Virus record (IMG/VR): IMGVR_UViG_3300030104_001146
Coordinates: 1-40,737 of that record
DNA from: a virus
DNA: 40,737 nt
Strand: one strand, 5' to 3'
In this document: piece after piece, positions 1-8,507 of the stretch
How positions within the stretch are numbered: position 1 is the first letter of the stretch
How the letters are laid out: every line of letters starts with the position of its first letter
Program-made: the position numbers and the translations under genes
The notes under the pieces: model-generated
Told to the model about the DNA's origin: nothing
What the model saw: only the letters and a program-made list of their open reading frames with translations
Database searches by the model: none

Positions 1-630
1 AACTTCAAAGAGGTTGCATCCTCTTCTGCAGCTTACGCTCTTAAAGATGCTTTTGATGAAGGTGTTATTGCTGAATTGTTTAGTGGTGTCTCAACTTCTT
101 CACCTGATCACGTATTAGGTGCAGACGCTGCTGCTGCTACTCAAACAATGGCGCAACATCAAGGCGGTTCTAATGGTATCGACCTTACAGGTTCTGATGG
201 TACTGGAACTGATCCTCTTGATGTAATGGCATTTATGGCTAGATTGTTGGACGAGCAAAACATTCCTGAAGAAGGAAGATGGTTTGTAGCTCCTCCTTCT
301 TGGTACGAGCAACTGTCTCAATCTGGTTCAAAATTAATGTCAGTCGATTTCAACGCAGGGCAAGGTTCTATCCGTAATGGACTAGTATCAAGTGGAAAGC
401 TGCGTGGTTTTGATATGTACAAGTCTAATAACATTGCTGCTGCTTCTACAGCTAGTGGTAAATGTATAGCTGGACATATTTCTGCCTGCGCTACTGCACA
501 AGCTATTACACAAACTGAGGTTCTTCGTGATCCTGACAGTTTTGGTGACATCGTTAGAGGTCTTCACGTCTATGGCGCTGATGTACTTCGTAGCGAAGCT
601 TTAGTATCTGCTTTCTATTCAATTGACTAA
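1..630 (+). CDS. Major capsid protein, C-terminal part (5' truncated)
   Basis: The reading frame is open from base 1 to the TAA at 630, about 209 residues, so the start lies outside the window. The ending, with RDPDSFGDIVRGLHVYGADV followed by a short hydrophobic tail, resembles the C-terminal region of HK97-fold major capsid proteins of marine podoviruses. A Gly/Ser/Asp-rich segment precedes it. Position directly upstream of connector and tail genes fits the head gene order of these phages. The family is recognised by pattern only; another abundant head protein is the main alternative. Confidence 0.75.
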   Translation, partial: NFKEVASSSAAYALKDAFDEGVIAELFSGVSTSSPDHVLGADAAAATQTMAQHQGGSNGIDLTGSDGTGTDPLDVMAFMARLLDEQNIPEEGRWFVAPPSWYEQLSQSGSKLMSVDFNAGQGSIRNGLVSSGKLRGFDMYKSNNIAAASTASGKCIAGHISACATAQAITQTEVLRDPDSFGDIVRGLHVYGADVLRSEALVSAFYSID

Positions 631-659
631 TCGTTAATTAAAGCAATAAAACGGTGTGA

Positions 660-690
660 GGGAAGGAAATTCTATAATATTCTCCTTCCC
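660..690 (+). other. Stem-loop after the capsid gene
   Basis: GGGAAGGA at 660-667 pairs perfectly with TCCTTCCC at 683-690 around a 15-base loop. It lies 30 bases after the capsid stop. No T-run follows, so a simple intrinsic terminator is unlikely; an mRNA processing or stabilising hairpin, or partial attenuation after the most strongly expressed gene, is possible. Confidence 0.5.
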
Positions 691-714
691 CATACTTAGA
701 AAAAAAGGAAACAA

Positions 715-891
715 ATGCCACAACTAGGAACAGATGCAAGACCTGTAATCTTAAAGAATAAGAAAAAAGGCAATAGAAAAGTAGTAAGTGCAGGCAATAG
801 AATGACTGCTCAAGAAAGAAAAACATACAATAAGAATTTTGATAGGATTTTTGGAAAAACCCAAAAGAATTATAACAGACAAAAAGGATAA
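715..891 (+). CDS. Small basic hypothetical protein (58 aa)
   Basis: ATG at 715 follows an A-rich AAGGAA Shine-Dalgarno. The product begins MPQLGTDARPVILKNKKKGN and is strongly basic (Lys/Arg/Asn-rich) with no cysteines or membrane segment. It is the first of three tiny, tightly packed basic genes between capsid and connector. I do not recognise the family. A DNA-binding or head-associated role is a guess from charge and position. Confidence 0.6.
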   Translation: MPQLGTDARPVILKNKKKGNRKVVSAGNRMTAQERKTYNKNFDRIFGKTQKNYNRQKG

Positions 892-893
892 AA

Positions 894-1049
894 ATGTACT
901 ATAGTAAAGATAAAGATAAAAGAAAAAAAATGAATAAAGGCACTCCTAAAAGAATGACGTATAGTAATGGTGGAATTGTTCAATATACAAGCATAGAAGA
1001 TAAAGTTGAAAAGTGTACTGCCAAAGTTGGCATGAACACAATGAAGTAA
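894..1049 (+). CDS. Small basic hypothetical protein (51 aa)
   Basis: ATG at 894, two bases after the previous stop. The stop region AAAAAGGATAA supplies the ribosome-binding site. The product begins MYYSKDKDKRKKMNKGTPKR and is very Lys-rich in its first half; the second half (YSNGGIVQY, then Lys/Thr-rich) could be a small ordered unit. Second of the three-gene basic cluster. No family recognised. Confidence 0.55.
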   Translation: MYYSKDKDKRKKMNKGTPKRMTYSNGGIVQYTSIEDKVEKCTAKVGMNTMK

Positions 1050-1064
1050 TTGTAAGGATTTAAA

Positions 1065-1241
1065 ATGGCTAAAGGTGTAAAACATTATTTTAGAAACGGC
1101 ACTGAGTTTAAAGGCAACACACACAAAATGCCCAACGGACATGTACATTCTAATAAAACGCATACTAAAACAAGTAAAAGGCTTTATCATTTTAAAGATT
1201 TAAGTAAGACAGCAAAGAAAAAAGCTAAAGGTAAGAAATAA
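1065..1241 (+). CDS. Small His/Lys-rich hypothetical protein (58 aa)
   Basis: ATG at 1065 after a TAAGGATT ribosome-binding site. The product carries a run of histidines (KHYF, NTHKMPNGHVHS, KTHTK, LYHF) and a poly-basic end (KTAKKKAKGKK). It could bind metal or nucleic acid, but no known family is recognised. It stops two bases before the connector gene, so it is translated in the head-tail operon. Confidence 0.6.
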   Translation: MAKGVKHYFRNGTEFKGNTHKMPNGHVHSNKTHTKTSKRLYHFKDLSKTAKKKAKGKK

Positions 1242-1243
1242 AA

Positions 1244-2005
1244 ATGGCAACTACTTACTTACAATTAACGAATGAGTTATTAAGAGAATCAAACGAAGTT
1301 GTTTTAACTTCTTCTAATTTTAGTAGTGCTTTAGGAGTTCAAGCTCATGTTAAAGACTGTGTTAATAGAGCTTATAATGATATAGTAAGCGCTGAACCTA
1401 GATGGTCTTTTCTTGCTACAGGAGAAAGCGGAGCAACAGATCCTTTTTATGGAAATGTGTATGTTGAAACAACAGCAGGAACAAGATGGTACGAATTAAA
1501 AGCAGCATCAAGCTCAGTTACAACTGATTATGGCGCAATAGATTGGAATGATTTTTATCTAACAACTATTGGAGTTAGCGGTGAATCAGCGCCTTATACA
1601 AGCCAAAATTTATCTTTTGTAACATTAGAAGAATGGAAAGATCATCGTAGAGAATCTGAAAATATAGACGATGCAGATACACAAACATATGGTGAACCTA
1701 AAGTTGTTATAAGAAGTCCTGACGGTAGAAAATTTGGAGTAAGTCCAATACCTGACAAAGTTTATAGAGTGTGGTTTTTTGCTTGGGATTTACCTACAGC
1801 ATTAGATGCACACGGAGATACAATAGTATTTCCTGATATGTATAGTTCGGTTTTATTAGCAAGAGCTAGGTATTATATGCATCAATTTAAAGATAACCCA
1901 CAGACAGCAGCTTTTGCATTAGATGATTATAAAAAAGGACTAAGAAAAATGAGATCTAATTTAATGAATCCTGCGCCTAAGTATATGTCAACGGATCAAA
2001 TATAA
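1244..2005 (+). CDS. Head-tail connector / tail tubular A-like protein
   Basis: The 253-residue protein starts MATTYLQLTNELLRESNEV and has the pattern of phage adaptor proteins that dock beneath the portal: an N-terminal helix, then RAYNDIVSAEPRWSFLATGE, a central beta-rich part and a C-terminal helical stretch with repeated aromatic and arginine residues (LLARARYYMHQF). Its size and its place before a large beta-rich nozzle protein match the gp11/gp12 pair of T7. The gene ends in TAATG, so its stop shares a base with the next start, implying coupled synthesis. The assignment rests on order and general pattern. Confidence 0.65.
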   Translation: MATTYLQLTNELLRESNEVVLTSSNFSSALGVQAHVKDCVNRAYNDIVSAEPRWSFLATGESGATDPFYGNVYVETTAGTRWYELKAASSSVTTDYGAIDWNDFYLTTIGVSGESAPYTSQNLSFVTLEEWKDHRRESENIDDADTQTYGEPKVVIRSPDGRKFGVSPIPDKVYRVWFFAWDLPTALDAHGDTIVFPDMYSSVLLARARYYMHQFKDNPQTAAFALDDYKKGLRKMRSNLMNPAPKYMSTDQI

Positions 2006-3642
2006 TGACTTCTTCTCAACCTTTTGCATTAGCATGTGAAGGAGGACTAGACAAGTCTTCAAGTTCTTTTGAAATGTTAAGAACTCCGGGTTCTGCTACA
2101 TTGTTAGAAAACTTTGAAGTTGATATTGCTGGAGGATATAGACGAGTAAATGGTTATTCGGCTTTTGGAGGAGGAAGTGCAGCAAATCCAAGCAGTGAAG
2201 ACGATATATTAGGTCTTCATGTTTATGCTGATGGAGTTATAGCTTGTTCAAGTACTAACATATATTTTAGTTTAGACGGAACAAGTTGGTTGCAAATAAA
2301 TAGAGCAAGTGTTTCAGGTAGTGGAGACAACTATAGTACTTTTACAGGTCGTAGTGCTTCTGCTAGAACCTCACAAAGTCTTGCACATTTTGCAACTTAT
2401 GAAGGTGATACAACTTATGGAGAAGTTATAATCACTGATGAAGGATCAGGTGTAAAACCTTTTTATTTTAAAATGACAGGAACTGGCGCACTAAGTGATC
2501 GAACTTATTACGCAAAAGAAATAACAGTAAGTGGAACACACTATCCTAAGTTTTGTACGATACACGATAGACACTTAGTTGTAGCAGGTGCAGCCACAGC
2601 ACCAAACACTATATTTTATAGTGGAACAAATGACATAGATGATTTTACAACAAGCGGTTCAGGAAGTATAGTATTAGATGATCAAGTAGTAGGTTTAAGA
2701 TCTTTTCGTGATGATCTAATTATATTTTGTAAAAATAGTATTTATAAATTAGTAAATATAAATATATCAGCAAGTATTGCAATAGAACCAATTACACAAA
2801 ATATTGGTTGTTTAGATGGTAAAAGTATTCAAGAGATTGGTGGTGACTTAGTATTTTTAGCACCTGATGGCATAAGAACACTAGCAGGTACAGCAAGAAT
2901 TGGTGACGTAGAGTTAAGTACAGTTACTAGAGCAATACAGCCTGTAATGAAAAACATTGCAGATAATATTGGAAGTTTTAATGTAAGCAGTATTGTTATA
3001 CGAGATAAATCGCAGTATCGTTTATATTATGGAGATTCTTCTTCTGGAAGTTCTGCAAGAGGAATAATAGGTACTTTGAAAACTACACAACAAGGAACAC
3101 AATTTCAGTGGTCTGAAACAATAGGTATAGATGCAAGTGCTGCAGCAGTTTCAGGCTTTAACTCAAGCGGTGTTGAAAAATATTATCATGGTGATTACAA
3201 TGGAAAAGTATATAATCACGACACAGGAGACAGTTTTTTAGATTCTGGTGGAACAGCAACAAATATTATAGCTAAGTATCAGACACCAGACATTGATTAC
3301 GGAGATTTAGGAACTTTAAAAACTCTTAAGTATGTAAAAGTTTCTATAACTCCAGAAGGAACAGTTGATACAAGTTTAAGAATAAGATATAATTTTGATG
3401 ATCTAGATAGTCCACAGCCTACAGATTATTCATTATCAATACCAAAACCTTCGTTGTTTGGAACAGCAGTTTTTGGTTCTACAGCAGGTCATAAGTTTGG
3501 AGCAGCAACAGACCCAATAACTAGACAATCAGTAGAAGGCAGTGGAAAAAGTAATTATTTTAGAATATTTAGCGATAATCAAAATTCACCTTATACAGTA
3601 AATGGAATATATATAGATTACGTACCTTCAGGGAGAGAATAA
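2005..3642 (+). CDS. Tail nozzle / tubular B-like structural protein
   Basis: The 545-residue protein is almost entirely beta-strand, Gly/Ser-rich, with the opening ACEGGLDKSSSSFEMLRTPG and NFEVDIAGGYRRVNGYSAFG. This opening is common in podovirus tail stabilisation or nozzle proteins built on a beta-propeller. It is shorter than T7 gp12 (794 aa) and nearer P22 gp10 in size. Translation is coupled to the connector through TAATG at 2003-2007. It probably forms the tail tube end on which fibres sit. A general virion protein is the fallback call. Confidence 0.65.
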   Translation: MTSSQPFALACEGGLDKSSSSFEMLRTPGSATLLENFEVDIAGGYRRVNGYSAFGGGSAANPSSEDDILGLHVYADGVIACSSTNIYFSLDGTSWLQINRASVSGSGDNYSTFTGRSASARTSQSLAHFATYEGDTTYGEVIITDEGSGVKPFYFKMTGTGALSDRTYYAKEITVSGTHYPKFCTIHDRHLVVAGAATAPNTIFYSGTNDIDDFTTSGSGSIVLDDQVVGLRSFRDDLIIFCKNSIYKLVNINISASIAIEPITQNIGCLDGKSIQEIGGDLVFLAPDGIRTLAGTARIGDVELSTVTRAIQPVMKNIADNIGSFNVSSIVIRDKSQYRLYYGDSSSGSSARGIIGTLKTTQQGTQFQWSETIGIDASAAAVSGFNSSGVEKYYHGDYNGKVYNHDTGDSFLDSGGTATNIIAKYQTPDIDYGDLGTLKTLKYVKVSITPEGTVDTSLRIRYNFDDLDSPQPTDYSLSIPKPSLFGTAVFGSTAGHKFGAATDPITRQSVEGSGKSNYFRIFSDNQNSPYTVNGIYIDYVPSGRE

Positions 3643-3645
3643 AAC

Positions 3646-6600
3646 ATGGCACAAAGTTATACAAGACAAAGTACGTTTAGTGATGGAGATACCATTACTG
3701 CTGCATTGTTTAACAATGAATACAACCAATTAGTAAATGCATTTACATACAGCTCTAGTAGTGCTTCAAGCACTGGACACAGGCATGACGGTACAGCAGG
3801 ACATGGTGGTAATATACATACTATTGGTGATTTAGATTTTCTTAATAAAATTGTAGCAGACAGTACAAATAATCGTTGGGGAGTATTTGTAGAAGTTTCT
3901 AGTGCTGCAGTTGAGCAGATTAGAATACAAGACGGAGCTATTGTTCCAGTAACAGATAATGATATTGATTTAGGAACAAGTTCTTTAGAGTTTAAAGATG
4001 CTTACTTTGATGGTACAATTACCACAGATTTATTAACAGTTTCAGGAGCAACAAATCTTGATGGTGCTATTCAAGTAGACAATACTATAACTGTTGGTGT
4101 AGACGATACTGGTTACGATGTTAAATTCTTTGGCGATACAGCTAGTGCTTATATGTTATGGGATGCTTCTGCTGATGATTTAGTATTAGCAGGTGCTGCA
4201 GGTCTAGATGTTGCAGGAGATATAGATGTTGATGGAACTTCTAACTTAGACAATACAGACATAGACGGAACACTTGCAGTAGATGGAACAACTATTTCAC
4301 TAGATGCAACAACATCATTAAATATAGACAACTCTAATACTTCTAACGGTATTACTATTGGTACTGCAACTTCTGGTGTTCCAGTTTCAATAGGTCACAC
4401 AACTTCTGAAGTAACAGTAAACGATAATCTTACCGTAACAGGAACACTTACATTAGGTTCAGGTGCAGAATTAACAGAAGCTGAACTAGAAATGCTTGAC
4501 GGAATTACAGCAGGAACTGTTGCAGCTTCTAAAGCAGTCGTAGTAGATTCAAATAAAGATGCAGCTTCGTTTAGAAACATTACACTTACAGGTGAACTTG
4601 ATGCAGGCTCATTGGATGTATCAGGTGATGCAGATATAGATGGTACATTAGAGACAGATGCTTTATCAATTAACGGAACTGCAGTTACATCTACAGCAGC
4701 CGAACTAAATATCCTTGATGGTGTTACATCAACGGCTGCAGAATTAAACATTCTTGATGGTGTTACAGCAAGCGCAACCGATATTAACCTTATAGACGGA
4801 ATTACAAACGGAACTGTTATAGCCAGTAAAGCTATTATAACAGATGCTAACAAAGACATTAGTGGTGGTAGGAACATAACCATTAGTGGCGAACTAGATG
4901 CTGCTACATTAGATATTAGTGGAGATGCTGATATTGATGGAACATTGGAAGCCGATGCAATTACTATCGGTGGAACTACACTTGCAGAAACAATCAGCGA
5001 TACTGTTGGAGCAATGGTTGGCTCTAATACTGAAACTGGTATTACTGTTACTTACGAAGATGGAGACAATACACTAGACTTTGTAATTGGTACACTTAAC
5101 CAAGACACTACAGGAACAGCAGACAATATTACAGTCTCTGCAAATAACAGCGCAGATGAAACTGTATATCCTATATTTGTTGATGGAGCTACAGGATCAC
5201 AAGGTGCTGAAAGCGATACAGGACTTACTTATAATCCTTCTAGTGGAGTATTAACATCTACTTCATTTACAGGTAATTTAACAGGTAATGTAACAGGTAA
5301 TACAAGCGGTACAGCAGCTACAGTAACAGGAGCAGCACAATCAAACATTACAAGTCTTGGAACGCTTACAACTCTTACAGTTGATAATGTAATAGTTAAT
5401 GGTACAACTATAGGACATACATCAGATACTGATTTAATAACATTAGCTGATGGAAATGTTACTATTGCAGGAGAGCTTGATCTAACTACTTTAGATGTAT
5501 CAGGTGATGCTGACATAGACGGCACACTCGAAGCAGATGCAATTACTGTTAATGGTTCAAGTTTAGCAAGTGTTATTGCAGGAACCACAGTAGCAAATGC
5601 AACATTAGCTGCTACAACTACAGTTACAGACAGCACAGCAAACACCAATTTCCCTGTAGTCTTTCATGATGAATCAAATGCATTGTTAGACGATACAGGA
5701 GCTTTAAGATACAATCCAAGCACAGGAGAACTATTGGTTCCTAAACTGACTGTAGCAGGTGTAACTACTACAGCAGATACAGTAACTATGCAGGCTTCAA
5801 ACGCTATTATCTTTGAAGGTGCTACAGCAGACTCAAACGAAACGACACTTAGTATCGTAGATCCTACAGGCGATCACACACAATATTTAATCAATCAAGG
5901 TGGATACATTCCAGTCTTGGCAGCCGCTACAACGACTGCAATTACTTCGACACCTGCAGAACTAAATATCCTAGACGGAGCAACAGTTGTTGTAGGTGAA
6001 ATAAACGCATTAGACTTAGGTTCAACGGCTGTCGGTACAGCAATAGCCTCTAAAGCAGTGATACTCGATTCCAATAAAGATTACACAGGTTTAAGAAACT
6101 TAACCATTACAGGTGAGTTAGATGCAGCCACATTAGATATAAGTGGTGATGTAGACATTGACGGAACTTTAGAAACAGACAACCTAACAGTTGGTGGTTC
6201 GCAAGGCTCTGACGGACAAGTACTGACTTCAACAGGAAGTGGAGTGGCTTGGGAAAGCTCTAGTAGTGGTGCAGTTACAGCAATAAACAATGCTACAGCA
6301 AATGAGCTAGTAACAATTGGAAGCACTACTACGGAACTAGATGCAGAAGCTAATCTTGTTTTTGATGGCACTAATCTTGGAATCGGAACCGCAAGCCCAA
6401 GTACCAATCTACATGTTTATTCAACAGCAGACAACGCACCACATCTTCTTTTAGAAAACTTCCAAAACGCTGACACAGACGATGCAGCAGTTATTGAGTT
6501 GTACTTAAACGACCAAACAACAGGTGGCATTGGCGATAATACAGATGTTGGTGTTATTCGATTTACAGGCGATGAAAAAGATGGCGGAACAAAAGAAACC

Positions 6601-7911
6601 TATGCAGAGATAAGAGGTGTTGCACACGATCCCGGTCAAGGATCAGCAAACAAAGGTCATTTATCTTTCTTTGTTCAAGCTGCTGGTGATTTAAATGAAA
6701 CACTTACACTAGACGAAAATATGGTAGGAATCGGCACTACAAGCCCTGATTGTACTTTAGAAGTAAATGGTTCTGCTAATTCTGAACAAGTAATAATTAC
6801 TGGTACTGATAATAGAGGTCTTTCAATATCTACCGCAGCTAATGCTGGACAAAATGATGCCCATGTAATTTTTAATGCACAAGATACTGGACACGCAGAT
6901 TATCCAACGATGTCTTTCCAAACGGGTGGTACAGAAAGAATGCGTATTACTTCAGATGGAAAAGTTGGAATCGGCACCGCAAGTCCGGGTGCCTTGCTAG
7001 ATGTAGGCGGTGGCTCAATAGCAGACCCAACAATACTTATAGATTCTGCAAGCGGTGGCGATCCAACATTGATATTTGATACAGGTGCAGCAAATAGATC
7101 AGCTCTTATTAAATTTAAAGATCAAGGCACTATTCATGGTTTTATTGACTATAAACATAATGGGGATTTAATGAGCTTTGGTTCTGGCTCATCTACGGCT
7201 GTAACCGCGACCGTTGGAGATGGAGTATTCTTTGTCGGTGCTACAGCAGCCGTTGACGGAGAAAGAGCAGCCATATCAAAAGAGGGAACTTGCAAACTTT
7301 TAATACATTGCACCGAAGACTCCAGTGCGAGAGATGCAATACTTTCTATGCACACTCGAAATGGTGGCTCACAATGTAGGATTAATTTTGCAGACGGTGC
7401 TGGTGCTGGTACTGGTTCTGGTCAGATTTATTACAATCACGATGGAAACGATTTAATTTTTATCACGGATGCAACAGAGGTAGGTAAGTTTGCTGGTAAT
7501 GGTGATTTTTATACCAATGACGGAACTGTTCATTCTCTTTCAGATCAAAGATTAAAAACAAATGTTGAAGATTACACATATGATATGGATGTTTTTAAAT
7601 CTTATCAAACAAAAATGTTTGATTGGATTAATCCAGAAGAACATGGAAACAGATCAAGACAAATAGGTTTTATTGCTCAAGAACAAGAAGCCATTGACTC
7701 TAGGTTTGTAAAAGAATTAGACATATCTCCAGATAGTGCAGATACAGCCTTGCTCGATACGATTACAAAAGAAGATGGAGATGTTAGGGGAATAGGTAAA
7801 ACTTCTGAATTTAATCAAAAGGATGCAATGTACATTTCAGTCATCCAACAACTCATAACAAGATTAGAAACTGCTGAAGAAAAAATTGCAGCACTAGAAG
7901 GAGGAAGCTAA
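3646..7911 (+). CDS. Tail fibre with C-terminal S74 self-cleaving chaperone domain
   Basis: This 1421-residue protein should form the trimeric host-recognition fibre. The N-terminal 60 residues probably attach to the tail. Most of the protein is repetitive beta-structure with recurring units such as TAAELNILDGVT, SGDADIDGTLE and ASKAVI..DSNKD, followed by head-domain repeats of the type VGIGT(A/T)SP. Near residue 1300, SDQRLKTNVEDY followed by RQIGFIAQEQE is the hallmark of the peptidase S74 intramolecular chaperone; in that family the Ser and Lys of SDxxLK form the catalytic dyad that releases the chaperone after trimer folding. A C-terminal coiled coil (QLITRLETAEEKIAALEGG) fits. It starts four bases after the nozzle gene. 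Confidence 0.9.
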   Translation: MAQSYTRQSTFSDGDTITAALFNNEYNQLVNAFTYSSSSASSTGHRHDGTAGHGGNIHTIGDLDFLNKIVADSTNNRWGVFVEVSSAAVEQIRIQDGAIVPVTDNDIDLGTSSLEFKDAYFDGTITTDLLTVSGATNLDGAIQVDNTITVGVDDTGYDVKFFGDTASAYMLWDASADDLVLAGAAGLDVAGDIDVDGTSNLDNTDIDGTLAVDGTTISLDATTSLNIDNSNTSNGITIGTATSGVPVSIGHTTSEVTVNDNLTVTGTLTLGSGAELTEAELEMLDGITAGTVAASKAVVVDSNKDAASFRNITLTGELDAGSLDVSGDADIDGTLETDALSINGTAVTSTAAELNILDGVTSTAAELNILDGVTASATDINLIDGITNGTVIASKAIITDANKDISGGRNITISGELDAATLDISGDADIDGTLEADAITIGGTTLAETISDTVGAMVGSNTETGITVTYEDGDNTLDFVIGTLNQDTTGTADNITVSANNSADETVYPIFVDGATGSQGAESDTGLTYNPSSGVLTSTSFTGNLTGNVTGNTSGTAATVTGAAQSNITSLGTLTTLTVDNVIVNGTTIGHTSDTDLITLADGNVTIAGELDLTTLDVSGDADIDGTLEADAITVNGSSLASVIAGTTVANATLAATTTVTDSTANTNFPVVFHDESNALLDDTGALRYNPSTGELLVPKLTVAGVTTTADTVTMQASNAIIFEGATADSNETTLSIVDPTGDHTQYLINQGGYIPVLAAATTTAITSTPAELNILDGATVVVGEINALDLGSTAVGTAIASKAVILDSNKDYTGLRNLTITGELDAATLDISGDVDIDGTLETDNLTVGGSQGSDGQVLTSTGSGVAWESSSSGAVTAINNATANELVTIGSTTTELDAEANLVFDGTNLGIGTASPSTNLHVYSTADNAPHLLLENFQNADTDDAAVIELYLNDQTTGGIGDNTDVGVIRFTGDEKDGGTKETYAEIRGVAHDPGQGSANKGHLSFFVQAAGDLNETLTLDENMVGIGTTSPDCTLEVNGSANSEQVIITGTDNRGLSISTAANAGQNDAHVIFNAQDTGHADYPTMSFQTGGTERMRITSDGKVGIGTASPGALLDVGGGSIADPTILIDSASGGDPTLIFDTGAANRSALIKFKDQGTIHGFIDYKHNGDLMSFGSGSSTAVTATVGDGVFFVGATAAVDGERAAISKEGTCKLLIHCTEDSSARDAILSMHTRNGGSQCRINFADGAGAGTGSGQIYYNHDGNDLIFITDATEVGKFAGNGDFYTNDGTVHSLSDQRLKTNVEDYTYDMDVFKSYQTKMFDWINPEEHGNRSRQIGFIAQEQEAIDSRFVKELDISPDSADTALLDTITKEDGDVRGIGKTSEFNQKDAMYISVIQQLITRLETAEEKIAALEGGS

Positions 7912-7912
7912 A

Positions 7913-8260
7913 ATGGCAATCGGATATACATGGGATGTTTCTACAGTAGATACATATCCAACTAAGAGCAGCAAAAGTGATGTTATTTACACAGTACATT
8001 GGAAACTTAAAGCAACTGACGATACCAATAAAGACGAAGACGGTGTAAATATTTCAGAAACTATATATAGTTCACAAGAATTAGATACTTCAGACCTTTC
8101 AAGCTTTAAAGCTTTTGCAGATGTTACAGTTTCTGACGTACAAGGATGGGTTGAAACTGCTATGGGTTCTACGAAAGTCAATGAACTTAAAGCAATGTTA
8201 GATGCAAAGATAGCTGAAACGATTACACCTACAAGCGTTCAAAAAACTATAGGAAGTTAA
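7913..8260 (+). CDS. Conserved fibre-adjacent small protein (115 aa)
   Basis: The protein begins MAIGYTWDVSTVDTYPT and continues with VIYTVHWKLKATDD. It looks like a small mostly beta domain (first 60 residues) followed by helices (LKAMLDAKIAE). Proteins of this pattern are common directly after tail fibre genes in marine phages, but no function is established that I can name. GGAGG at the end of the fibre gene serves as its ribosome-binding site. It may be a fibre accessory or assembly protein, inferred from position only. Confidence 0.6.
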   Translation: MAIGYTWDVSTVDTYPTKSSKSDVIYTVHWKLKATDDTNKDEDGVNISETIYSSQELDTSDLSSFKAFADVTVSDVQGWVETAMGSTKVNELKAMLDAKIAETITPTSVQKTIGS

Positions 8261-8505
8261 TGGAACTTTCAAGCTACATAATTTGGAACGTAATATTAAC
8301 GCTTGTAGTCGCACCTGTGTTGTACGCTATACGCAGTAATGCTACAGAGCTTAAAAGACTTGACATCCTTATAAATAAAACAAGAGAAGAGATGGCTAAA
8401 GAATACATATCTAGAGATACTTTTGAGTATGACATGGGTAAACTTATGAAGGTCTTAGAAAAATTAGAACAAAAAATAGACAGACTTTTTGAAGAGAGTA
8501 AATAA
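8260..8505 (+). CDS. Membrane-anchored coiled-coil protein (81 aa)
   Basis: An N-terminal hydrophobic helix at about residues 4-23 (SYIIWNVILTLVVAPVLYAI) is followed by a charged coiled coil (KRLDILINKTREEMAKE ... MKVLEKLEQKIDRLF). The start ATG overlaps the stop of the previous gene. One membrane helix plus a long cytoplasmic or periplasmic coiled coil resembles small phage holin-adjacent or spanin-like proteins, but it lies far from the endolysin-like domain, so the role is open. Confidence 0.6.
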   Translation: MELSSYIIWNVILTLVVAPVLYAIRSNATELKRLDILINKTREEMAKEYISRDTFEYDMGKLMKVLEKLEQKIDRLFEESK

Positions 8506-8507
8506 TA

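Noticed and set aside
673-678. TATAAT after the capsid gene
   Set aside because: It lies inside the hairpin loop and has no acceptable -35 at 16-18 bases.
4395-6407. Several long minus-strand frames opposite the tail fibre gene
   Set aside because: They mirror the repetitive fibre codons, lack ribosome-binding sites, and contain only Val/Ser/Ala-rich low-complexity sequence.
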